Shown here piece by piece: positions 24,697 to 32,137 of a DNA stretch of 39,751 bases. Both the position numbers and the translations under genes were made by a program. Where the stretch lies: positions 1-39,751 of the forward strand of contig CAYMRD010000025.1 in assembly GCA_964392775.1 (NCBI GenBank), written 5' to 3'. The notes beneath the pieces are model-generated. The model was not told the origin of the DNA. It was given only the letters and a program-made list of their open reading frames with translations, and searched no databases. Source of the DNA: UKL13-3 sp964392775. Lineage in GTDB: Bacteria > Bacteroidota > Bacteroidia > UKL13-3. How positions within the stretch are numbered: position 1 is the first letter of the stretch; each line of letters starts with the position of its first letter.

Positions 24697-25815
24697 ATGC
24701 AGTATAATATTCAGGCAACCGATAAGCAGAGCAAGGCAAGAGCAGGATCACTTCAAACAGGAAGAGGAGTAATTGATACACCTATCTTTATGCCGGTTGG
24801 CACACAGGCAACAGTTAAAGGTGTTACCCAGCAAAACCTTAAAGACGATATTCAGGCGCAGATTATTCTGGCTAATACTTACCATGTGTATTTACGTCCC
24901 GGGCTTGATGTAATCCAAAAAGCCGGAGGCGTTCACCAATTTATGAACTGGGACAAACCGATGCTGACCGACAGTGGCGGATATCAGGTTTTTTCATTGG
25001 GCGATATGCGCAAGATTAAAGAAGAAGGCGTAACCTTCCGGTCGCATATTGATGGATCGAAGCACGTATTTACACCCGAAAACACAATGGACACGCAGCG
25101 CATTATTGGTGCCGATATTGTGATGGCTTTTGATGAGTGTACGCCCTACCCTTGTGATTTCGGTTATGCACGCAACTCGATGGAGATGACACACCGCTGG
25201 CTCAAACGTTGTATTAAACGTTTTGATGAAACTGAACCATTATACGGTGTAGAACAAAACCTGTTTCCCATCGTACAGGGAAGTACCTATAAAGACCTTC
25301 GCAAACAATCAGCAGAATTTATAGCTGAACAAAACCGGGCAGGTAATGCCATAGGAGGGCTTTCAGTTGGAGAGCCGGCAGAGGACATGTACGAAATGAC
25401 GGAACTGGTTTGCGGGATTTTGCCCGCAGATAAGCCCCGTTACTTAATGGGTGTTGGAACACCTGAAAATATTCTGGAATGCATCAGTCTGGGTATTGAT
25501 ATGTTTGACTGTGTGATGCCAACCCGCAATGCACGTCATGGACATTTGTTTACTTCACAAGGTATCATCAACATCAAAAACGAAAAATGGAAAACAGATT
25601 TTAGTCCGGTTGATCCATTGTTTACACCCGAATACTCTAAAGCCTATCTTCGCCATTTAATTCACAGCAATGAAATGCTTGGCGCTCACATTGCGAGCAA
25701 ACAAAATTTAAGCTTTTACTTATGGCTGGTTAAGGAGGCCCGTAAGCATATTATTGAAGGCGATTTTACGAGCTGGAAGAAATCCATTTTAAATACTATT
25801 AATACCCGATTGTAA
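24697..25815 (+). CDS. tgt: tRNA-guanine transglycosylase (queuine tRNA-ribosyltransferase)
   Basis: Tgt exchanges guanine-34 in tRNAs with GUN anticodons (Asp, Asn, His, Tyr) for preQ1, leading to queuosine. The catalytic aspartates are visible: DSGGYQVFSL (general acid/base) and DMFDCVMPTRNARHG (nucleophile region). The substrate-pocket segments FPIVQGS and IGGLSVGEP are present. The C-terminal zinc site is missing: the usual CxCxxC stretch before YSRAYLRHL is replaced by VDPLFTPEYSKAYLRHL, and the later His is Gln (ASKQNL). At 372 aa it is otherwise full length. It lies in a tight operon between porT and a Lpt permease. Confidence 0.95.
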   Translation: MQYNIQATDKQSKARAGSLQTGRGVIDTPIFMPVGTQATVKGVTQQNLKDDIQAQIILANTYHVYLRPGLDVIQKAGGVHQFMNWDKPMLTDSGGYQVFSLGDMRKIKEEGVTFRSHIDGSKHVFTPENTMDTQRIIGADIVMAFDECTPYPCDFGYARNSMEMTHRWLKRCIKRFDETEPLYGVEQNLFPIVQGSTYKDLRKQSAEFIAEQNRAGNAIGGLSVGEPAEDMYEMTELVCGILPADKPRYLMGVGTPENILECISLGIDMFDCVMPTRNARHGHLFTSQGIINIKNEKWKTDFSPVDPLFTPEYSKAYLRHLIHSNEMLGAHIASKQNLSFYLWLVKEARKHIIEGDFTSWKKSILNTINTRL

Positions 25816-25818
25816 TAC

Positions 25819-26895
25819 ATGAAACTACTCGACTGGTATATCATACGCAGGTTTCTGTCAACCTTTGTATTTGCCTTAGGGTTGTTTTCGCTCATTGCCA
25901 TCTTTATTGATATTTCGGAAAAGATTGATGACTTCATCAAACACAAACCGTCTTTGAATGCAATCATTTTTGATTACTACATATACTTCCTCCCCTGTTT
26001 TTTTGGAATGTTCGGACCCATCTTCGTATTTCTTTCCTGCATTTTTTTTAACAGTAAGCTGGCACAGAATACAGAGATTATTGCCATGCTTAACAGCGGC
26101 ATGTCTTACCGCAGGTTTCTTCAGCCCTACTTTATTTCTACAACGTTTTTAGCGGTGGTGTTTATCATCCTCAATACACATATCATTCCGATGAGCGACA
26201 AGCACCGTTTTGTGTTTGAGGAAAAATGGGTGCGCGACCGCAAGATAACAGAAACGCAAAACATCCGCGAGCAGATTGAACCCGGAACAATGCTGCAAAT
26301 GGAATCATTTAGCTATTTGGATAGTGTTGGGTACAACTTATGCATGGAGCGTTTTGAGAACAACAAAATTGTGAAACGGATTTTTGCATCCCGCCTGCTA
26401 TGGAACCAAAGCAAAAACATGTGGTCGCTCGAAAACTACAGAGAGCGAATATTTAACGGAAACCAACAAGAGATTGTCAGACTACCCATTAAAGATACGG
26501 TACTCCCGATTAACCCTTCGGAGTTTATCATTAAAAACGAGTTCATATCAACCATGACCAACCCCGAGCTGAACGAATACATTCGTAAGGAAACCCTCAA
26601 GGGCTCTCCCCGACTGAGCCAGTATTATGTTGAATTATACAAACGAACCGCTTCACCATTCTCATTTTTTGTTCTCACCTTACTCGCGGTGGGTGTTTCG
26701 TCACGCAAATCAAGAGGCGGAACAGGCATGCATTTGGGCATTGGCATATTTGTAACCTTCGCCTTTTTACTTTCAATGCAGGTATTTAACACCTTTGGCG
26801 TTTCGGGCGTAATGCATCCGGCAGTAGCCGTTTGGATTTCGAACGTATTGTTTTTGTTTGTCGGAATCTGGGTGGTTTATAAATCGCCTAAATAA
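25819..26895 (+). CDS. LptF/LptG family permease
   Basis: LptF/LptG permeases form the membrane part of the LptB2FG exporter that extracts lipopolysaccharide from the inner membrane. The protein has three N-terminal helices (start MKLLDWYIIRRFLSTFVFALG), a periplasmic beta-jellyroll-like region of about 160 residues (138-280) and three C-terminal helices, ending near WVVYKSPK. The segment FISTMTNPELNEYIRKE precedes the C-terminal membrane part. At 358 aa it matches the family. LptF and LptG cannot be told apart here. It starts 3 bp after tgt and ends one base before the next ATG. Confidence 0.9.
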   Translation: MKLLDWYIIRRFLSTFVFALGLFSLIAIFIDISEKIDDFIKHKPSLNAIIFDYYIYFLPCFFGMFGPIFVFLSCIFFNSKLAQNTEIIAMLNSGMSYRRFLQPYFISTTFLAVVFIILNTHIIPMSDKHRFVFEEKWVRDRKITETQNIREQIEPGTMLQMESFSYLDSVGYNLCMERFENNKIVKRIFASRLLWNQSKNMWSLENYRERIFNGNQQEIVRLPIKDTVLPINPSEFIIKNEFISTMTNPELNEYIRKETLKGSPRLSQYYVELYKRTASPFSFFVLTLLAVGVSSRKSRGGTGMHLGIGIFVTFAFLLSMQVFNTFGVSGVMHPAVAVWISNVLFLFVGIWVVYKSPK

Positions 26896-26896
26896 G

Positions 26897-27772
26897 ATGG
26901 CGGCATCCGGCAGCAACAAACTACTGCAACTTCACACCATTATTCTGTTGTGGGGATTTACACCCGTAATCGGAAAATTCATCTCATTACAGGCAACTGA
27001 TTTGGTTTGGTACCGACTGCTGTTTGCGGCCATCAGCCTTTTACTTTTTATGCTGTACAAAGGCATCAAACTAACCATACCTGTAAAAGACTTCGGCATG
27101 ATATTGCTGATGGGAGCCGTTGTAGGGATTCATTGGTATTTTTTTTACCATGCCATTAAAGTATCCAATGTATCGGTTGCGCTCTCCGGGTTCTCTACCA
27201 TTACTTTTTTTGCAAGCATTCTCCAACCCGTTATACTCAAGAAAAAATTCTTCTGGGGCGATTTAATTTATGGATTGCTGATGTTGATTGGCCTTACGAT
27301 TATCCTGAACTCTGGCGAATTGAGTCCGGACGGTTTGGTGTATGGCATTCTGGCTGCTGTAACTGCTGCCATCTTTGGCATTTACAACGGCAAACTAATT
27401 GAACAACACAATGCAGCAACAATTACCCTGTATGAATTTGGAGGAGCCTTTGTTGTATTATCTGTAATGAAACTGATGTCGGCTACCGGAGAATTTATCC
27501 CCGCCTTAAACCTTTCCGATTTAGGTGGCTTATTATTCTTAAGCATCCTTTGCACAACACTGGCATTTACCTGGAGCGTAGAAATCCTTAAACACTTTAC
27601 CCCCCTCACCGTTATCATCACCAACAATCTTGAACCTCTTTACGGTATTGCTTTTTCGTTGTTGCTATTTGGCGAAAGCGAATACATGTCGGGAGGATTT
27701 TACATCGGTGCAGTCATTATTTTGATGAGCGTATTCACGTATCCGTTCATTAAGAAAAAATATTACCGGTAA
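26897..27772 (+). CDS. EamA/DMT family transporter
   Basis: A drug/metabolite transporter superfamily protein with ten predicted helices and two EamA repeats. Hallmarks are HTIILLWGFTPVIGK near the N-terminus, FFYHAIKVSNVSVALSGF at the end of repeat 1, and TPLTVIITNNLEPLYGIAFSLLLFGE at the end of repeat 2. The substrate is unknown. An extended start (TTG at 26858) inside the Lpt gene is possible, but ATG at 26897, one base after the preceding stop, is more plausible (291 aa). It is the last gene of the operon, closed by a strong terminator. Confidence 0.88.
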   Translation: MAASGSNKLLQLHTIILLWGFTPVIGKFISLQATDLVWYRLLFAAISLLLFMLYKGIKLTIPVKDFGMILLMGAVVGIHWYFFYHAIKVSNVSVALSGFSTITFFASILQPVILKKKFFWGDLIYGLLMLIGLTIILNSGELSPDGLVYGILAAVTAAIFGIYNGKLIEQHNAATITLYEFGGAFVVLSVMKLMSATGEFIPALNLSDLGGLLFLSILCTTLAFTWSVEILKHFTPLTVIITNNLEPLYGIAFSLLLFGESEYMSGGFYIGAVIILMSVFTYPFIKKKYYR

Positions 27773-27783
27773 GCAGATAGCAT

Positions 27784-27812
27784 AAAAAAAGGAAGCTTTG
27801 CTTCCTTTTTTT
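27784..27812. terminator. Bidirectional terminator between the EamA gene and serS
   Basis: A perfect stem of A7-GGAAG-C with G-CTTCC-T7 around a three-base loop. Both strands end in T tracts, so it can serve both converging genes. Confidence 0.9.
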
Positions 27813-27832
27813 GTTATACATCAATACGATTG

Positions 27833-29104
27833 TTAACTGATTTTATCAAACCCGACATAGGGTACTAATGCCTTCGGAATATTGATACCCTCAGGTGTTT
27901 GATTATTCTCTAAAATGGTTGCCAAAATACGCGGCAAGGCTAAAGCACTTCCGTTTAAAGTATGCACCAGTTGGTTTTTCCCATCTTTGGTTTTGTAACG
28001 GCATTTTAAACGGTTGGCCTGAAAACTTTCAAAGTTTGAAGTTGAACTTACTTCCAGCCAACGTTGTTGTGCCGCGCTGTATGTTTCAAAATCGTAGGTT
28101 AAGGCCGATGTAAAACCCATATCGCCTGCACACAAACGCAAAATGCGGTAAGGCAGTTCCAGCTTCTCCAATAAGCCTTGTACATGCTTCACCATCTCAT
28201 CCAAAATCTGGTATGATTGTTCGGGCGTTGCAATTTGCACAATCTCTACTTTTTCAAATTGATGCAAACGGTTCAAGCCTCGCACATGTGCGCCCCAGCT
28301 TCCTGCTTCACGTCTGAAACATGGGGAGTATCCAACGTTTTTAATCGGGAGTTCTTCTTCACGCAAAATTACATCGCGGTAAATATTGGTGATTGGAACT
28401 TCGGCAGTAGGAATCAAATACAAATCATCCACCTGTGCATGGTACATCTGTCCTTCTTTATCGGGTAACTGACCGGTTCCAAAACCACTGTCGGCATTCA
28501 CCAAAAACGGAGGAACAATTTCTTCGTAACCGGCTTTCATTGCCTCATCCAAAAAGAAGTTTACCAAACCACGTTGCAAACGGGCACCTTTACCACGGTA
28601 AACAGGAAAACCTGCACCGGTAATTTTAGTACCCAGTTCAAAATCAATCAGGTTGTATTTGGTTATTAAGTCCCAGTGCGGAACAGCATCTGCACCTAAA
28701 ACCGGCAAAGTACCATGTTCATATACATTGAGATTTTCTTCAGGTGTTTTTCCTTCGGGAACAATTGCATTGGGAGTATTCGGGAGGGTTACCAGTTTAT
28801 TAAACAACTCTTCTTCTAACTGCCTGCTTTTTTCTTCGAGTGATTTTGCATCGGCTTTGAGTTGCGAAGTTTGTTGTTTCAACACTTCTGCTTCATCTTT
28901 TTTGCCACCTTTCATCAGCTCACCAATTTGCTTTGCGATAACATTCGCTTCGGCCTGATTGGTTTCCATATCTTTTTTGGCAGCACGTGCTTTTTCATCC
29001 AGCGCAAGCACCTCATCAATCACAGCCACAAAAGCCGGATTGCGTTTACCGATGCGTTTTTTTGCCTCTTCGGCTTGTTCCCTTAGGTATTGTAGTTGTA
29101 GCAT
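27833..29104 (-). CDS. serS: Seryl-tRNA synthetase
   Basis: SerS is a class II synthetase that charges tRNA-Ser (and tRNA-Sec). The N-terminal tRNA-binding coiled coil spans about 25-105 and is lysine/glutamate-rich. The catalytic domain has FGTGQLP, the IPTAEVPITN motif, motif 2 as FRREAGSWGAHVRGLNRLHQFEKVE, and motif 3 as NGSALALPRIL. The 423-aa length is standard. Replacement of the usual GSAGRDT in motif 2 by GSWGAHV appears to be a Bacteroidota feature from memory. It is convergent with the EamA operon across a bidirectional terminator. Confidence 0.97.
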   Translation of the reverse strand: MLQLQYLREQAEEAKKRIGKRNPAFVAVIDEVLALDEKARAAKKDMETNQAEANVIAKQIGELMKGGKKDEAEVLKQQTSQLKADAKSLEEKSRQLEEELFNKLVTLPNTPNAIVPEGKTPEENLNVYEHGTLPVLGADAVPHWDLITKYNLIDFELGTKITGAGFPVYRGKGARLQRGLVNFFLDEAMKAGYEEIVPPFLVNADSGFGTGQLPDKEGQMYHAQVDDLYLIPTAEVPITNIYRDVILREEELPIKNVGYSPCFRREAGSWGAHVRGLNRLHQFEKVEIVQIATPEQSYQILDEMVKHVQGLLEKLELPYRILRLCAGDMGFTSALTYDFETYSAAQQRWLEVSSTSNFESFQANRLKCRYKTKDGKNQLVHTLNGSALALPRILATILENNQTPEGINIPKALVPYVGFDKIS

Positions 29105-29106
29105 TT

Positions 29107-29178
29107 AGTCGATGGTTTATAAGTCGATAGTCCACAGTTAAGACATCTTCAAAAACTATGGACTATCGGCTATTGACT
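29107..29178. repeat. Heptad-repeat spacer forming an imperfect hairpin
   Basis: Three 7-mers in a row, ATGGACT-ATCGGCT-ATTGACT (29158-29178), oppose heptads on the left side (AGTCGAT at 29107 and 29122, AGTCCAC at 29129). The two halves form a 17-bp stem, 29123-29139 with 29154-29170, with one mismatch and one G-T pair. It fills the gap between the cyclophilin stop and the serS start. The design resembles 1590-1661. Confidence 0.6.
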
Positions 29179-29182
29179 TTCT

Positions 29183-29623
29183 TTAAGCTTCGTTGATAAT
29201 CACTTTTTCCATCACATCACCCTGACGGATAGCATCAATCACGTCCAATCCTTCAACCACTTTACCAAAGCAGGTATGGTTACGATCGAGGTGAGCGGTA
29301 TTGGTGCGGCTGTGGCAGATAAAAAACTGTGAGCCTCCGGTATTGCGTCCGGCATGCGCCATCGACAATACACCTCTGTCATGGTACTGGTTTCCACCTG
29401 TAAGTTCACAATCAATTTTGTAGCCCGGACCACCATTGCCGATTCCGTTCGGGCATCCTCCCTGAATCACGAAATCAGGAATCACACGGTGAAAGGTAAG
29501 GCCGTTGTAAAAACCACTCTTGGCAAGTTTTACAAAATTGGCAACAGTATTAGGAGCATCCTGCTCGTAAAATTCAATTTTCATTACTCCCTTAGCGGTG
29601 TGTATTTCAGCAGATTTAGTCAT
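29183..29623 (-). CDS. Peptidyl-prolyl cis-trans isomerase, cyclophilin type
   Basis: Cyclophilins catalyse prolyl isomerisation. From ATG at 29623 the protein has 146 aa with the PPIase core: FVKLAKSGFYNGLTFHRVIPDFVIQGG (catalytic Arg in FHRVI), GYKIDCEL, and MAHAGRNTGGSQFFI. No signal peptide is seen, so it is probably cytoplasmic. The open frame extends 54 codons upstream to 29785, but those residues are not cyclophilin-like and would overlap the divergent antiporter gene, so I reject them. A TACTTTCG box upstream on the minus strand resembles the -7 consensus, but without a good -33. Confidence 0.92.
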   Translation of the reverse strand: MTKSAEIHTAKGVMKIEFYEQDAPNTVANFVKLAKSGFYNGLTFHRVIPDFVIQGGCPNGIGNGGPGYKIDCELTGGNQYHDRGVLSMAHAGRNTGGSQFFICHSRTNTAHLDRNHTCFGKVVEGLDVIDAIRQGDVMEKVIINEA

Positions 29624-29716
29624 ATCAGATATTTTTTTAACAGGTGCGAAAGTAGTGAAATTATTTTCATTCCATAAGATAGCGCCAAGAGATAATCGAA
29701 CTTTTATACAGCATAT

Positions 29717-29748
29717 TTTGGCAGGCGAAAAAATTTGTGTTATTTTTA
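29717..29748 (+). promoter_or_regulatory. Promoter of the CPA2 antiporter gene (Bacteroidota type)
   Basis: TTTG (29717-29720), 20 bp, then TATTTTTA (29741-29748; 5 of the 6 fixed consensus bases). The implied leader is about 15 nt. The -7 box lies inside an inverted repeat. Confidence 0.55.
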
Positions 29749-29765
29749 GCAAATTTATAACACAA
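29735..29765. promoter_or_regulatory. Inverted repeat over the antiporter promoter (candidate operator)
   Basis: TTGTGTTAT (29735-29743) and ATAACACAA (29757-29765) are perfect 9-bp arms separated by 13 bp. The element spans the -7 box and likely transcript start and ends four bases before the ATG. It fits a dimeric repressor site, or an mRNA hairpin hiding the start codon if transcription begins upstream. Confidence 0.45.
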
Positions 29766-29769
29766 TAAA

Positions 29770-32028
29770 ATGACTCATATTCCACACCTAATTATTGATT
29801 TGGCCCTTATTCTATGCTCTGCCGGGGTTGTTACGTTATTGTTTAAAAAATTAAAACAGCCATTGGTATTAGGATATATTATAGCAGGTTTATTAGTTGG
29901 TCCGAATTTTAAATTTTTCTTCTCTGTAACCGATATTACTAACGTTGAGATATGGGCCGAGATTGGCGTTATCGTTTTATTATTTACATTAGGATTAGAG
30001 TTTAGCTTCAAAAAACTGGTCAAGGTGGGTGGGCAGGCCTCAATAACGGCCTTTGTCCAGATTATCTGCATGATTGTACTGGGCTATATATCCGGGCGGT
30101 TTTTGGGCTGGTCGGAGATGGATAGTATATTTTTAGGCGCAATCTTATCCATGTCGTCAACCACCATTATTCTGCGGGCTTTTGAAGAGCTGGGGGTAAA
30201 AGGGAAGAAATTTGCAAGCATCGTATTTGGTGCCCTTATTGTTGAAGACTTAGTAGCGATTGTATTAATGGTGTTATTGTCCACCATTGCAGTTAGTCAA
30301 CAGTTTGCCGGTTCAGAAATGCTTCAGTCCATATTAAAATTAATATTCTTTTTATTGTTATGGTTTCTGGCCGGAATCTTTTTTATACCCACACTGCTTA
30401 AAAAGACAAAAAAGCTTATGAACGATGAAACCATGTTGTTGGTGTCGTTAAGCTTATGCTTTATAATGGTTGTGCTTGCTTCCCAAGCCGGATTTTCTCC
30501 TGCGTTGGGGGCATTTGTTATGGGGTCAATTTTAGCAGAAACTACTCAGGCCGAAAGAATAGAGCATTTGGTTATGTCTATTAAGTATTTGTTTGGTGCA
30601 ATATTTTTCGTGTCGGTGGGTATGCTTATCAATCCAAGTATGCTGGTTGAATACGCCTGGCCTATCCTGATAGTAACATTAATTACATTATTTGGAAAGA
30701 TGCTTTTTACAGGCGTTGGGGCGTTAGTTTCCGGACAACCATTAAAGCAGTCGGTTCAGGCCGGTATGAGTTTGGCTCAAATTGGAGAGTTTAGTTTTAT
30801 TATTGCCACCCTGGGACTAACATTAAAAGTTACAAGTCCGTTTTTGTACCCTGTAATTGTTGCGGTATCAGGTATAACCACATTTACCACACCATATATG
30901 ATCAGACTTTCAGAGCCAATGAATAATTGGCTGGAGAAGGTTATTCCTAAACGAACCTTAGATGCATTAAACAGGTATAGCACAGGAGCACAATACATTA
31001 ATGCCGAAAGCGACTGGAAGATTGTACTTAAGGCATTTGTTCAGGTGGTGGTGTTTAACATGGTAATATGCATTGCAATCGTATTGGTGTTTACCAGATT
31101 TGTATCTCCGCTTTTTATCATTTGGGGATTCTGGGGTAATGTATTAACAGCCGTGCTGGCTTTTGTGGTAATGGCTCCGTTCTTATATGTACTTACTGCC
31201 CGTAAAATAAGAAAACAGGCATACACTCAATTGTGGTTATACAAATACAACCGGGGACCAATAATTGGTATGGAAATTTTACGTGTAGCTGTTGGTGTTA
31301 TTTTAGTCGGGTTATTGCTCGATCAAATCTTTTCTACCATTACAGCATTGGTTGTCAGTTCATCTGTATTGTTGGTAGTAATTTTAGTATTCAGAAGAAG
31401 GTTAAATGCATTTTCAAATAAAATTGAAAAACGTTTTATGCTTAATTTGAATATGCGCGAGAGCATGCAACAAGATGCTTCTTCTGTTAATTCTGTTAAT
31501 TCTGTTAATCACTTATTACCCTGGGATGCCCACATGGCCCATTTTGATATTGAAGTAGACAGTGTGTTAGTTGGAAAATCGTTGGAAAAACTGGCCTTAC
31601 GAGAGAAGTTTGGTATAAATCTGGCCATGATTGAACGAGGGGAAAGAACCATCATGGTACCCACTAAAGACGAAAAATTATTTCCATTTGACAGAATTGC
31701 CATTATTGGAACAGATGAGCAGATAGCTAAGTTTGGCAGTGAAATTGAAGCCGCCAATAAAGCTCAGGTGTTCGACACCTCCGAAGGTGATGTTACACTT
31801 ACTCAAATCAAAGTAAACCCTTGGTTCCCGTATTTGGGTAAAACCATTCGCGAATCTAATTTACGTGTACAGGTAAACGGTTTAATTGTAGGTATTGAAC
31901 GCAAGGGCGAACGTATACTTAATCCTGATTCAACCATGAAATTTGAAATAGGAGATACTTTATGGATAGTGGGAGATAAGAAAAAGGTAAAAACCGTGCT
32001 GGGATATCCTCCTCCCGTAAAGGTATAA
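29770..32028 (+). CDS. CPA2-family cation:proton antiporter with C-terminal RCK/TrkA_C domains (KefB-like)
   Basis: The N-terminal about 390 residues form a CPA2 antiporter core of 12-13 helices (LGYIIAGLLVGPNF, LFTLGLEFSFKKLVKVG, LSMSSTTIILRAFEELG, FGALIVEDLVAIVLMVL with the transport acidic pair, and SLAQIGEFSFIIATLGL). A further membrane block (about 420-550) follows, unlike classical KefB. After a linker containing three SVN repeats come two TrkA_C-like modules (about 585-665 and 675-750; FDIEVDSVLVGKSLEKLALREKFG, FPYLGKTIRESNLRVQVNGLIVGIERKGE). At 752 aa it is long. No Rossmann TrkA_N nucleotide-binding motif is seen. K+ or Na+ specificity cannot be told from sequence. Confidence 0.9.
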   Translation: MTHIPHLIIDLALILCSAGVVTLLFKKLKQPLVLGYIIAGLLVGPNFKFFFSVTDITNVEIWAEIGVIVLLFTLGLEFSFKKLVKVGGQASITAFVQIICMIVLGYISGRFLGWSEMDSIFLGAILSMSSTTIILRAFEELGVKGKKFASIVFGALIVEDLVAIVLMVLLSTIAVSQQFAGSEMLQSILKLIFFLLLWFLAGIFFIPTLLKKTKKLMNDETMLLVSLSLCFIMVVLASQAGFSPALGAFVMGSILAETTQAERIEHLVMSIKYLFGAIFFVSVGMLINPSMLVEYAWPILIVTLITLFGKMLFTGVGALVSGQPLKQSVQAGMSLAQIGEFSFIIATLGLTLKVTSPFLYPVIVAVSGITTFTTPYMIRLSEPMNNWLEKVIPKRTLDALNRYSTGAQYINAESDWKIVLKAFVQVVVFNMVICIAIVLVFTRFVSPLFIIWGFWGNVLTAVLAFVVMAPFLYVLTARKIRKQAYTQLWLYKYNRGPIIGMEILRVAVGVILVGLLLDQIFSTITALVVSSSVLLVVILVFRRRLNAFSNKIEKRFMLNLNMRESMQQDASSVNSVNSVNHLLPWDAHMAHFDIEVDSVLVGKSLEKLALREKFGINLAMIERGERTIMVPTKDEKLFPFDRIAIIGTDEQIAKFGSEIEAANKAQVFDTSEGDVTLTQIKVNPWFPYLGKTIRESNLRVQVNGLIVGIERKGERILNPDSTMKFEIGDTLWIVGDKKKVKTVLGYPPPVKV
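31483..31509 (+). repeat. Three tandem copies of a 9-bp unit, in frame
   Basis: TCTGTTAAT is repeated three times exactly inside the antiporter gene and encodes SVN-SVN-SVN in the linker before the TrkA_C modules. Changes in copy number would keep the frame. Confidence 0.9.
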
Positions 32029-32137
32029 GATAGCAGAGAAGGTTAGCGTAATCCTGCTGTTTACTCCGCTTTAGTCTTTCAAAAAATACCCCCGAATTAA
32101 AAATAAACATTTAATTTGCACCCAAATTACACAACAC

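Noticed and set aside
26858..26896. TTG start for the EamA transporter inside the Lpt gene
   Set aside because: ATG at 26897, one base after the preceding stop codon, gives a normal first helix and fits the tight operon spacing.
29624..29785. 54-codon N-terminal extension of the cyclophilin
   Set aside because: The residues are not cyclophilin-like and would overlap the divergent antiporter gene; ATG at 29623 gives the normal 146-aa protein.
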